64,000 bases of DNA from Biscogniauxia marginata (lineage: Eukaryota; Ascomycota; Sordariomycetes; Xylariales; Xylariaceae): the NCBI GenBank assembly GCA_022695795.1, contig MU404086.1:186001-250000 (forward strand), read 5' to 3'. Below the pieces are notes generated by a model that was not told where the DNA came from, did not search any database, and worked only from the letters and a program-made list of their open reading frames with translations. Shown here piece by piece: positions 34,528-45,985 of the stretch. Position numbers and translations under genes: made by a program. The first letter of the stretch is position 1. Each line of letters opens with the position of its first letter.

Positions 34528-35610
34528 TAAGATGTTATCCTCTCTCTCTTTTCTTTTTTCTTTTTCTGTTTTTCTTCCCTGTCGAAGAACAACCTGTACA
34601 TTTAAGTCTTACGTCCTTGAGCCTACCTATTTATCCAGCTTAACGCTCGACTATGAGTACATATAAAATCATAATACTGCATATATTTGCACCACTATAA
34701 TCAAAATCCACAAGTTCATCGAAAGTCCATTCATTTCCACGGCATAGACATGGAGGGCAGGGGTTAATCGAAAGCTCGGGTACATTGCAATTGTCTACCG
34801 TCATAGTATCAACAGTTGGCAAAGTCAGGTCTGAATTGCTTCGAACGGATTGGAGCAAGCCATCAGAGCACCCCCTGAAATATCAGTTGGCAATTACATC
34901 TCGGCTGTCTTGAGCTACCTAGTCTTCTAAACCAGCACCCAGCATTCAAACAAGTAACTCAATCGCTCAAATGCTATCCCACAAATGAGAAGGCCTCACA
35001 CCACACACCTCAGCCCCCAACCAGCCTATTGAGAAGGAAAACAGTTGTCCTCTTGTCTTGGACCGTCTGAAACTTCTCTGTAATCTATCACGTCCTTCGA
35101 AGCCCCATGCCACGATAAGTGATCTATTCTTGTATTTTAAGGCAAAGTGAAGCTCATAGATAGGTTTGAACTCTGAATTGGGGGGGGGGGAGGCCGGGGG
35201 ATCAAGCCAAAAACACTAATTTGAAAATGAGCATATCCACCACTACTCCAAACCGCAACAGCCAAACCGTTTAGGGGGCGCAGCTCGCCCCCCAGAAGCG
35301 AAAATGCCCGCGGGAAGAGAACTGAAAGCGGGAATCCCCTTTCAATTAGGGGATCTCCATGGACAAGGGGGAAAAAACATGATGAAGAATCAGCGAATCG
35401 AAGGTCGTAATGCCCGTCTCAAAGGGCCATCAAAATTACGAACGCCGGCCCGAAATGCTGTTTTGTGTCTACACCCGTGTCATGCGATTTCGTCAAAAAA
35501 GGAACCGTCGAAGCCCGCCGATGAGCAGCGAGATGTTACCCACGACTGATGACTTTGCAGAAGTGAACAAATGTAACACAGAGATTTTATATACCAGGAC
35601 AACCGGTTTA
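34528..35610. other. Convergent intergenic region with G-run
   Basis: 1.1 kb between two 3' ends. It carries a CT-rich stretch just after ERG26 and an 11-base G run near 35180-35190. No supported gene. Confidence 0.5.
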
Positions 35611-38600
35611 TCAACTTGTGCCGGTCGGAACAGAACTATTCTGTCTGCCCCATCCTGAATTACGCCATTCTCTGCGTTGGCCATTCTCAGGATTATCAGG
35701 TTGATTATCTGTTCTCTCGTACTGACCTGAGTGAGGCGGCTGGCCGTTTTCGCTGCGCCATTTCTGTGGCGTCGTCCCTTGGGCTGCCGTGAAGGGTGTA
35801 GTTGACTCTTGAATAGGACGCACACTACTCTCCTGTTGCCACACAGAAGGGTCCCCTTCAACCCTAGTGGCCGTGGGTCTCTTGTTATCCTGCCGGTTGA
35901 CAACCTCGGTGTTTTCGTATTGCTTGGAGCCCCCATTGATAGCTCGGCCTTCAATACGCTTTAGGATCTCCTTGGTTGTAATGTCGCCATTGTTGCTGAA
36001 CAACGTCGAGTCACTGAGGATATCGTTGATTTCAGCCGGGACCTAGCAATGAGAATTAGCAAACTCCTTTTTCAGATGAGTCCATTTCCCCTATACTCAC
36101 CATGCACATCTCCTCGTTGTATTGTATAAGTTCCTCAACACATGCCACTGCAATCATGGGTTCGTCTGAGAACGTCGGGCTCTTGGCGTTCGTGAAAAGT
36201 ATATTTGGAGCCATCACCCGAGCCAGATTGTGTACATCCATTCTTGAACCTGTGTCCTCGTCGACCTGATGGAAAGTAGCAACCCATTTCAGGAAATTGA
36301 AGAGGACCTCCAACGTATCGCGGTGGGTCTGCGGAAGCAGACAACAGGTTAAATGCAAACATTGCCGTCTCTTATCGGGGTCTTTTATCTTGGTCGCCGC
36401 AATCCAGAGCCGGTAGAGTTTTTCTGTCATCAGGGGTTCTGGTAGCTCACGTAGGTATCGTTTCAGAAGGGCCGCCAGCTGGTGAGGAGTCTCATCATTC
36501 CATCGAATAGCGTCGCAACCATCTCTATCCACAGCTGCAACTTGCTCTGTGAGCTTCTTGATATTTCCGTTTTTCCGGAAAACACCTTCGACGGATAGAT
36601 CCTTGTTTTTCAGGGCTATGATCGTGTCTTCGATAATGGCGGGTATACGGAGAGCGCCGGGTCCGACACCATCTGTCGAGTCCGCACCATCTCTTTCAAC
36701 AATCACCTCTAATGGAACACCAAAGATGCCCTTCTTCTTGGCTCCCTTGCGCGTGTCGTTTTTGCCAAACGCCTTGCCAAATTTATTCCAGAATGTCGGC
36801 GGCTTCCTAGCTTCAATAAGGCCAAGGAGCTCCTCTAGTGTAAATCCGGGTTCAACCATAGGTTGCATCTCCAGGACTGCGACATGCCGAACAATAAAGT
36901 ATTCAAGACCAGAAAGCTCCGAGAAGAACTTTCTACCGCCCTTCTGGTCTACCGGTATCCTCATATCAGCACGGTCACCTGATAGGTTTCTTTGATGACT
37001 AGCGCCATATGGCGGTTCAGTGGCAGGTGAACGGAAGAGTTCTTGGCGCCCGCCCTTACCAGGCTGCTGTTGTTCTCGAGCTGCCTCGGCAGCCACAATC
37101 CGAGGAATATCGTCAAGTGTGAGGGCATCCTGGTGCCCGAAATACTGCTCAGTCGTGCCTCCTTGGCCAACTTCTCGATCCTCTTCGATCTGCGAGGCCT
37201 TATTGCGCAGGTCTGTGTCACCACCAGGGTAAATACCGTGTCCCTCTGGCCCGTCCATTATTCTTGATGTCCTAGCTTTCCTGAGGCTGGAGGATAGATG
37301 CTTGTCGAGACGCGTGCTCCTTAACCTACGTACATCATTAAGAGTGCTCTCATAAGACGACTCCCTCTGATGACGCTCTCGCTCGCCAGCAAACGACTTG
37401 GACCTCGAGTCAGATCTAAGCATTGCAGGGCCATCTTCCGAATTGAGGCTGGGATCGTCGGAAGGGGGTAGGGCACCGCTATTTCGAAGAATCTCTAATA
37501 ATCTTGCCAGGGCAACTTTCAGCAAGAATATATACTGCTGGAGTTTCGATATTCTCTCGAGAGGTTGTCCTGGCTCACTAGTCTGAGTTTCGCAATTCGT
37601 GCAGTAGATCTTCTGGTCTCGATGCAAACGGGCCTGGTCCAAAGACTTTCCTAGCTCGTTGCTGCATTGTGTGCAATTCACACAAGCTAGATGCCACCTT
37701 TTATCGCCACTTAAAGCACACTCGTCCTCTATGGGCTTTCGGCACAAGCTACATTGGTCCGAGTCATTGGCAGAGAGCCTCGACATGCCTAGTGTTATCT
37801 GTAGGGAGTCGCTATCGTTTTTCATGGACTCTAACACGCTAAGGTCCTCGAGGAATTGATATAATCCCTCTGAAGAGCGGTGTTCTCTTTCAATTTTGAG
37901 CGTCCCTTGAAGGCAAATCCTAATAAGTAACTTTAAATAGTGGGCAAGGCCGGTTACGAGAGACAGTAGTTCTTGCGTGACTCCAAGTTTTCGCGAAGTA
38001 GTATCTTGCATTTTTGATAGCAAGGAAAAGAAGGAGACGATCTTTTTGCAAAGGAGCTTCGCCTCTCGTCCATAAGAAAGCCCTAGATAGAAGATTTAGC
38101 GATGTTAATTGTATAGCTTTATGCGCGAATGTACTCCATACCTTTCATTTCCAGCTTTTTCATAGTCTCGTCAAGCCTATCTGCGGATTGGAACAAAATC
38201 TCGACGTGGACGATGAACTTTTTCGCAACGAAGACTCCATCGAGATAGGCACCGTTGCTGACGTGAAGAAGCATATCCGAAATACAGGCAGCAGATGACT
38301 CTTCGAATGTTGACAGCACACTCCAGATCCGATACACCTTCTCTTCCATGTTTTCTTCTTCTTGTCGTACGAGCTCACGGTTCTCGTCATCTACAGGCTC
38401 CGGACGAGGCTCCTCCGGCTGATGAGGTGGCGTAAGGCGGACATTCCAAAACTTATGAATCATGTAGCACTCGGGGTGCCAATGTTGATTTTGGCCATTG
38501 CGGAATATTTCGACAAATTGCTTCAGAATAGCAGTCTGGCACCCGTTGCAACGCTGGGCAAACTGGGTAGAGTAGTGATAATGACAGTAGACATTCCCAT

Positions 38601-39268
38601 CGTGCTCATAATAGCTATCCTGGGCGCCAAACACAGTCGAACAGAGCGAGCATGTGAAGTGATCAACGTGGTATTTTCGATCCAGTGCTGTGATGTACGA
38701 TCCACGTAGGGCACCACCACATTGGTGGCATAGTAGGCCTAACCGTCGAAAGTAATCCGTCTCGCATAGTGGATATTGGCCGCCGTTCTCTTCGTCGTCT
38801 GCGGGAAAGAACTTCGAGGCCACGATTTGGCCGCAGTCCTACGTTACAGGTTGATGTCAGACTTGAGCGTGCTTAACTCTCCTAGTGACAACTTACACGA
38901 CACTTGAAACAGTCCAAATGGAATGTCCCATCCAATGCCCGCACAAACTGACCCGTCAGAGGCTCACCACACTTTGCACATATTCGAAGCTGTCCGCTCG
39001 CCGTCCTTCCACTTCGCCCCCTAGATCTGTTTCGCTCACCGCTCAGGCTTGGGTCACGGCTCGGGTCACGACTTGGATTACTCTGGGCACTAAGCGTAGG
39101 CGAGCCTGGAGGTAACGTCGGTGGCGCGAAAGCACCATTTGAATAGGACGGACTCGGAGTCATGTTAGGTCGGTCCCGATCGGGTTGAAAGCCGCCTTCA
39201 CTGCCCGGCGGAGGGTGTCCATGGACTCGGTCGCCAGCTAGACCACCACCATAGTCGGGCCCCATCAT
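35611..39268 (-). CDS. LIM-domain Rho GTPase-activating protein
   Basis: Four exons (38897-39268, 38142-38838, 36101-38082, 35611-36042) give 1160 residues; introns of 58, 59 and 58 bp keep frame. The protein should speed GTP hydrolysis by Rho/Cdc42-type GTPases at sites of polarised growth. Seen: LIM domain 1 about residues 98-160 (ICAKCGEPLTGQFVRALDG, spanning intron 1), LIM 2 about 165-220 (LCHQCGGALRGSYITALD), a further Cys/His segment (CNGCQTAILKQF), and another LIM unit about residues 470-530 (QCSLCRKPIEDECALSGDKR). A C1-less linker leads to a RhoGAP domain about residues 835-1010, with the arginine finger in VEGVFRKNGNIKKL and the KRYLRELPEPLM and DVHNLARVMAPNI motifs. The tail is disordered. 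The order resembles yeast LRG1 and RGA1/2. The start is uncertain: a CTATAG acceptor-like site lies just 5' of the ATG at 39268, so an upstream coding exon may exist. Confidence 0.9.
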
Positions 39269-41847
39269 GGAGACCAATGCGGGGACCTATAGCAAGCCCG
39301 TGGGAAGAAAAGGAGCGTAGTCCGTGTTGGAATCGTCCGTCTGGTGGATCGAGGGACGAGAGAACGTGAGTACTATGGAATGGCGGTTGCGTTGTCCAAC
39401 GTTCGACATCGGTATCGGGCGACGAACTCCTTTGCTCTCACAGCAGCATGTGCGACAGGGTACGAATGCCGGGTCCAGAAGGACAAGAGGACGAGCCTGT
39501 GCATACGACAACGAAGCTGGCCTTCGAAGATTAACGCGAATACGGGGGTTTACGGAGGCGTGACTATGGGCAAGGGACCAGAAGGACGCTGCAGGGGATT
39601 TGATGCGGAGCGAAGGGCGACTGATTCGACTATGCGACGTGGGCGAAAGGGCATGCGCTGAAAGACGGCGAGGGCTGGTCGGGTCGTTCGTTCGCTGGAG
39701 GAGAGACTGGCTGTGCCTTGTTGCCGCCGCGGACGCTCCTCTGGGCTAGTAGGGACTCAGCTGAGCGGGCAGAAATCCTCGAGTGCGTCGGAACATGAGC
39801 CGAAGGGGTTTGAGCAAAGTAACGGGTCGTACGTGTTGGATAGTCAGGTAGATAGGATCACACGGCATATAGGTAACCCCGTAATGGAATTTGTAGGTGA
39901 AGGGAGAGCAAGCAGCCGTGGGCGGCGAGATACAACCCCCAGGTCAGAATAGTGGGAGCTGGGAAGAGCTGCAACAGTAGGGAGGGGAGAGTGGGAAGGG
40001 GGTACGGGGGTTAACAGAGGGGGGGACAAAGGGGGTTGATCAGGTATCGAGTCTGCCCGAGTCCGAGGAACGAGGAACGACAGACGACAGACGAGAGATG
40101 TTGAATTGAATTGGCGGCTGGTTTAGCTGTGCTACTTTTGTTGTATCATGTACAGACCGGAGTGAAGAGACTGGGCCAAAAAAGAAAACAGTAAAAAAAA
40201 ATCGAGTTAAGTTGACCACAGGTATTGATCAGGTCGGCAGCGCCCCCGGACACAGATCCAGTTCGCTTTGGCTGGATTAATTGACTTGCTGTCTCTCCTG
40301 ACAAGTGATAATCTTACGCCGCCATCCCAGCAGCTCAGCAGCCCAGCAATTCGGGGGTCTTGGTCACGTGAGTGCCAAAACAAGGAGGTGGCAGGCGTGT
40401 GCCAGCTGTGGGGTCCGGCATTGCAATTTAAAATAAAAAGACAGCCAAGCTCCCCGATAATAATACTTAGGTAACCTTAGGTCTGGTAAAATACCGAAAC
40501 ATGTACCTAGCCAACAACAGCAGCCCTAAGAACAACCCATCAACCCATCTATCTACGTTATTAGAATTTCCTATCAACAAAATGCATATGTATTACATAT
40601 TTCGTTTTCAGTTTAGGCGCTATAATTGTATAGTTAGGTCTAGTGTATTCAATGTGTGTATAGTCGTTAGGTACATTCAACCCTTGTACCTAAATGTACA
40701 TTCGGGCATGGTCTGGCAAATGGCAGAAGCTGAAGGTCTGGATGCCAAAATGAAATAGACTATCATTTTCAGAGCTTTGGCCGTTGAAACGATATTTTCC
40801 TTTATTATTTTGATACCTTGGTACAACAGTCAACGGAAACGGACATGCTCAGATTGGGAGAAAATTGTAATCTCCTTAGCAAGGCTTCTCTTGGTAGATT
40901 CTGCAAGTCTTTTAATGGCTGGAGCACTATTCGATGTACTTACCTACTTGAATAGAAACTCTCCATCTCCTCTACATAGGGGGACGCCGAGTGATTAACG
41001 TTAGGTACGGATTGGTGGAATGGATATTCAACTACCCGGTACGAAGCATGTGCCTTACAACCCCTGCTGGTATATCAGCTTTAACAGCAGCTGCTAATTG
41101 AATATTTTTACGGCAAAGGCGGGGTTATAAGAATTATCACAACCCTTGTCGTTCAACAAATCAGGTGTAGCGTATTCGCCGCTTTTGCTCAGGTTCGGCT
41201 CAGCCCAATGTTAACCACGTGCTTGAAACACTTAGATTTATGCACGCTATCTAGTGAACCGTTATGTAAAGATAACGGACTTCAGGGCGTTTGAAATGGG
41301 TATTACAGGTAGGTATTTAACAAGTGTGGCTTGCTTATGGTACTTTTATCATTTCCTCTCATCATCGTCATCCTATCAATGCCCTCCAATATGGTCCAAT
41401 CTATTCTGATGTTCGTCTACCGCAAGCTTGGCACCACGCCGGAGCAAATTTCAAGCCTATTATGAGGATACGCACATCAAGTTGATCAAAGCACTCGCCG
41501 GGGAGCATTTCCCGCTCTCTCACACCGGCCGCTATGTTCGGCGCACCAAAGGCAAAGGAGATACCGAGCGCAACGCCGATAACCCGGCCCCGTCCTGTTG
41601 GGAGAACAAGGCGACGTCGATTATAACTGTTGCTCGGAACTGGTATTTGCTGAGAACTTATTTGTTACGAATGCATACATCCTCGTCTTTTCCCCTGAGA
41701 TTGGTTCTCGACGATTCCTAGATTAAATAGGTTTAAAACACTCTGTGCTGGCTGTTTACGAATTCTCCCCTTTTCACAATTAATTACTAGACTACAACCA
41801 GAAACAAGCTCTTAACAAAGATGCCGGTATCGCTTTGCCCTCTAGAT
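39269..41847. other. Long intergenic region with start of diverged repeat copy A
   Basis: 2.6 kb. The left 0.9 kb is purine-rich on the + strand and probably holds the long leader of the LIM-RhoGAP gene. From about 40400 the DNA turns AT-rich. A diverged repeat copy lies at about 41122-41260. The frame at 41428-41721 begins without an ATG and shows no domain. Confidence 0.5.
41122..41260 (+). repeat. Diverged dispersed repeat, copy A
   Basis: Aligns by eye to 45139-45275 in the same orientation. Shared blocks start with GGTTATAWGAATTAT and pass through GCCGCTTT, CTCAG and AACCACGT. Many differences are C/T or A/G transitions. It may be the remnant of a mobile element, possibly hit by RIP; the borders are approximate. 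Confidence 0.55.
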
Positions 41848-42957
41848 TCACTGCTTAAAAAAGTCGTAAGCATCTCCTATGGCGCTCTCTACCTCACGTT
41901 CAAGCCCGAGTCCGTCATAAGCCATGATCAGATTATGCGATGCAAACTCGGTCGAGTGAAACTTGACTCGGTTGCCATCTACCTCAGCCATCTGCTTTGC
42001 GAACTCCTCGATCGTGTCAAATAGAGCCTCCGCGTTGCCACCATGGATGAATAGCGGGACTCTCGTCCGGAATGGATGGTGCAAAGGCGAGATATAAGCG
42101 AGTTCCTCTGCAGTTGGCTGGTTCTCTGGAAGGTAAGCCTCGGCACCCCATTGAAGCAATGGAGCAATTAAACAGTCATTTGCTGCGTTCCTGCTCGCAT
42201 CATAGTCCGCACCAGCTTGGGACGTCACATGTACCCAAGGAGACCAGACTATCGCACCGCCTGGTAATGGGAGGTTTGGTGACGTCTCCAGATATCTGAG
42301 TAAAGCGATAACCAGGTTTCCCGCTGCAGAATCCCCAGACAAGATGACGTTTTGCGATTTTACTCCCAGGGATAGAATAAAATTGTAGAAGGTGACTATG
42401 TCTTGTACAGCAGCTGGGAAACGGGTCGTTGCGTCAGCTGACGGCCGATACTGCGCGAAAAAGGTTCGGGTCGCCTTCAAGTACCGAGACATGGCTTTCG
42501 CAACGCCGCGTCCGTACATTTCCTGTCCAAACGCCAGAACAAACGCGCCGCCGGGGAAATGCAGCACCACCTTCTCATCGTCGAGGCTCGGTGACCCTTC
42601 ATGTAACGGTGCTGGATACCATAATCCGCCCACGGCAGCTGGTTTCACTACGCCGGGGGTCAAAACCCCGAAATAGAGGTTCGCCTCTGCCGGTTGCGCA
42701 AGAGAGTACCGTTCCTTTGCTTTCTGATGGTCCGAAATCACACTAGGCATATGGCTTGATCGAGTATGCACATGATACACAAAAAGCTGTCGGGCCAGAG
42801 CATTGATTATGCATAACTTCAAACTCCACTCCGGAAAGGGGCGAGAGGACTTCGGGATGTAACGGACCAAGAGCCACGGCAGAAGAGCGCTCGTTCTCAA
42901 TAGAAGCAAGGTGATGAAGATAGCCTTAAGTGGCTGCTTCGACCATACAAAAGCCAT
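41848..42957 (-). CDS. Alpha/beta-hydrolase-3 (HSL-type) esterase/lipase
   Basis: Intronless frame of 369 residues, a normal length for hormone-sensitive-lipase-like fungal esterases. Seen: a hydrophobic N-terminal segment about residues 10-30 (AIFITLLLLRTSALLPWLLV), likely a signal anchor; the oxyanion-hole motif as HFPGGAF; the nucleophile elbow GDSAAGN with catalytic Ser; the Asp region HGGNAEALFD; and a C-terminal His in FASHNLIM. All three catalytic residues appear present, so activity is expected on ester substrates, in or at the secretory membranes. It sits alone in an AT-rich, gene-poor stretch between two diverged repeat copies. No tailoring or polyketide genes lie nearby, so a secondary-metabolite role is not supported by context. 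Confidence 0.88.
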   Translation of the reverse strand: MAFVWSKQPLKAIFITLLLLRTSALLPWLLVRYIPKSSRPFPEWSLKLCIINALARQLFVYHVHTRSSHMPSVISDHQKAKERYSLAQPAEANLYFGVLTPGVVKPAAVGGLWYPAPLHEGSPSLDDEKVVLHFPGGAFVLAFGQEMYGRGVAKAMSRYLKATRTFFAQYRPSADATTRFPAAVQDIVTFYNFILSLGVKSQNVILSGDSAAGNLVIALLRYLETSPNLPLPGGAIVWSPWVHVTSQAGADYDASRNAANDCLIAPLLQWGAEAYLPENQPTAEELAYISPLHHPFRTRVPLFIHGGNAEALFDTIEEFAKQMAEVDGNRVKFHSTEFASHNLIMAYDGLGLEREVESAIGDAYDFFKQ

Positions 42958-45138
42958 TTCTCAAGAAATCCTAACAGGGTAGAGTCGGATAAAAAGAGAG
43001 CAACAATATTTTTTGTTGGCATTTTGGTACTCGGATAACAAGTTGGTACGACATTACTTTCTTAATTAAAGGAGGATTGAGGGAGTATATCAACGATGAA
43101 CTAAACACGAGTCTTAAAGGGCGTGGAGGCGTGGAGGAGGCGTGGATGCAGGGAGGCAGCAGAGGATAGGCCAGGAGTTGTCACAAAAGGGGCAGCGGAG
43201 ACAAGGGTTTGAATTTGGAGATCCCATTCACCAATCAATCCGCGCCCACTGATACCCTAATAGCCTAACTATCCTATAGTACACTACAATATTTGGGGTT
43301 CCCAAAGCCCTCTTCACTTTGATTGGCTTCAAGAACATGATCCTATACTGCCAACTACGTAAAAGCATGGATCCAAACTAGGTACTTATGTATTCAAGCC
43401 CGGTTAGTATATGCAAGTCAGCATTCTTAATTGATAATAAATCCTGCGAGTATAACTAACTCTCTCTGCCTGTAGCCAATATTTATGTGGAGATTGTCAG
43501 GCTGTGTTGGTTAATTATTAATGCTGGGGAACGTAGGTAGGTAGCAAGTCAGAAATTAATATAAGCACCTGGTCCTACTTAATTAAGAAACGTTAAACAC
43601 TGACAAAGTTAGTTACAACCTTAATTTAACCGTTAAAGTTATTTACGTCTTTAAACTACTGTCATAGACATAGCCATTGTCATTGCAGTTGCCCATGGCA
43701 GTTGCTGTGGTGAAGCTATTCGGTAAATGCGTTGCCACGGCTTAGTTTTAGTGCTCAAGAAATGTATGTAGCTCGCTAGCAAGTGTGAGGAACATTTCTT
43801 TCCTCACGCAATTCTGCAACCTTTCCCATAATTTAAGCATGCCCCAGGTTTACAGCGCAGTTTATCTAGGAAGTACACAGGCGCTGGAGGGCCGGGTCAT
43901 AATAGTTAGCTCATTTCCAAAGCTGAGAGTACGGGTACATCACTACAATACAAAGAAGATGGGCCGGTGACTTAAATATAGGTGAACGACGAGTGCGAGG
44001 GAGAACTTCTCTACCTGTGTGGCCCTTATGGCCATGTCGATCATTGTGGTGTCTACCAGGTTCGGTATCTTACTCTCACTTGGACAGCGTCCTTCGGGCT
44101 TAGACTGGCTCTGTCTTTTATTACTTACATTCTTCTGCGGATTCCGTATTGTGGCTATTAACTGTACATTTCTTAGCCGGCTCGCCCGCTTCTTTCACAT
44201 GATACCAGACGCTGACGGGCGGCGGATATATACAACACGTCAAACTTCCATACTTTTGAATCCGATCCGACGTTAAGGCCCGAAGAGCTGAGGAATCTCC
44301 TGCTTGTATGCGTTCAAGTCCTTGGCTAGAGAACCTGTGTTGCGACATGGCAAACTTACCTACCTTTGACAGGCAACATTCATCCTTGAGATCTTCATGA
44401 CACTCGCCATCACTCCAGTCAAAATCAGCATCCTTTGGTTCTACTACACAATATTCGGCATAAGTCACGGTACCAAATGCCTTAGTCTAGAACACTAATT
44501 AGCCAACTTCTTCTTCCTTAACAAAATTATTCTATGCATCCCTTTAGTAGTTATAAGGAAGCTACAGCTTTCGCGAACCAAAAAGATCGGCACATCGGTA
44601 ACGTTCTTTTGGGGGGTGCGGTTGTGAGTAGTTCCTAAGTTGTCCCACATTAGAATCTGGCCGATCTAGCATCTACCCTATATCGAGAATTGTCAGATTA
44701 ACGACTATTTGGAATGCTAAAGACCCTTCACAGCCAGGTAGGTGACATATTCTCTCCCTTTCAGCGATGCACTTGCAGTGACTACCAGAAACCCTGATTC
44801 TCGGCCTCAATAGTTTGATCAACCATACAACAGGGATTCGCCGTCATGTGCAGTTGTCTAGAGATCTTCGGACCCTTGTTCAGGCGCATCGGCAGACCCT
44901 TCTTATATATAACCGTGTATATAACAAAAAGGGATAGCGTTATGAAGCATTTCTCTGTGTTATATCAAGGTCAATACAGTCCCCGTATTCATTTCAATAT
45001 AGCTACGATATCGAGATATATTTGATGGTTATAAGTATTAGACATATTCTGTACATATTTGTCCCTCGTCTCCTCGCATGGCTATGGGCATGGTGTGTAT
45101 GTTCATGATAGCCCTAGCCCCAGTTCCATAGTTGCATG

Positions 45139-45275
45139 GTTATATGAATTATACCAACCTTTTACTTAACTAATCTAGCATGCCACATCTGCCGCTTTAC
45201 TCAGGCTCGTCTCAGTTCATTTTCAACCACGTACTGTCGGGCTAAGCAGCGGGTTTTATGCGTACTTGCGAAGAA
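45139..45275 (+). repeat. Diverged dispersed repeat, copy B
   Basis: Partner of 41122-41260. Both contain GGTTATA, a GAATTAT block, GCCGCTTT, a CTCAG pair and AACCACGT in the same order and spacing. Confidence 0.55.
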
Positions 45276-45410
45276 AACGGCCCTTAAAAAGTCGAAGGTG
45301 CAATCCCCACTACTACCGTCACAGGGAGAGCCGGTCAAATTACAAGAACTTCTCAATACTCGTCCCGTAAATAACAGCTACGCTTGTACTTGACGCACTT
45401 CGTGTCTTGG

Positions 45411-45419
45411 TATATAAAG
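45411..45419 (+). promoter_or_regulatory. TATA box of micro-ORF
   Basis: TATATAAAG 98 bp before an ATG, followed by a CT-rich then A/C-rich, purine-biased leader. This arrangement is typical of strongly expressed fungal genes. Confidence 0.5.
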
Positions 45420-45508
45420 TGCGGAGAAACTTTGCTTCGCTTCTTACAAGAGACGTAATCGGCAAAAGACAAACAACAAAAAGAAAAGCAGAAGGTAAAC
45501 ACAGAAAA

Positions 45509-45580
45509 ATGTGCGGTGAGTGCGGAAAATGCACGGCCTTCAGATTCCTGAAGATGAAGTTGAACTTCAGTCTCTGCTAG
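45509..45580 (+). CDS. Putative 23-residue Cys-containing peptide
   Basis: A 24-codon frame beginning MCGECGKCTAFRF and ending in Cys. The N-terminal C-x-x-C-x-x-C spacing recalls the very short Cys-rich metallothioneins of filamentous fungi, but the remainder has only one more Cys, unlike those. An alternative is that the ATG opens a first exon MCG that is cut at the GTGAGT donor at 45515; I could not find a Cys-rich second exon downstream. It is supported only by its TATA box and leader, so confidence is low. Confidence 0.25.
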   Translation: MCGECGKCTAFRFLKMKLNFSLC

Positions 45581-45985
45581 TAATTAGATACTATATCTTT
45601 TAAAAACTAAATTTAGGTAGTTTATGACGTTTTTTTAAACTGAACTATCCCCACTATTAAACCGACATTGCTTTTAATAGGTATTATTCCATTTATAATT
45701 GTCTCTTTTCATATCTTTTAAGAGAATGACGTGTTGTCTTACCGCGGCTAATCCTGAACAATAACTTACTGGTCTTGAAAACTGGGCCAATCAATTGTCT
45801 TTTTTTATGCGGTTTGCTTTCCAAACTGTCAAACACCCCATATATTTTTTCTTCTTCTTCACTTTTTCTTTCTTCTTTTGGTTCTTTATCAAACGACCTG
45901 CATTAGGTGCTTTAAGTATTGATAGCCACTCAGCACGCATATTTACATCTACCTCTTAAACACCTACCCCGTATGATCAGAATGA

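Larger units (their letters stand above)
42958..45985. other. AT-rich gene-poor region
   Basis: 3 kb, the most gene-poor part of the window. It holds AT-rich low-complexity DNA at 43380-43680, repeat copy B at about 45139-45275 and a TATA-led micro-ORF at 45509. A 115-codon minus frame at 44121-44468 has no recognisable domain; I leave it uncalled. Confidence 0.5.

Noticed and set aside
41428..41721. 97-codon plus-strand frame upstream of the esterase 3' end
   Set aside because: The frame does not begin with ATG, and the amino-acid sequence shows no recognisable family.
44121..44468. 115-codon minus-strand frame with several Cys
   Set aside because: Considered as a secreted Cys-rich protein, but there is no signal peptide and no ATG context or splice evidence.
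45290..45330. tRNA-like T-arm sequence (AGGTGCAATCCCC)
   Set aside because: No acceptor stem or D-arm partner could be found around it.
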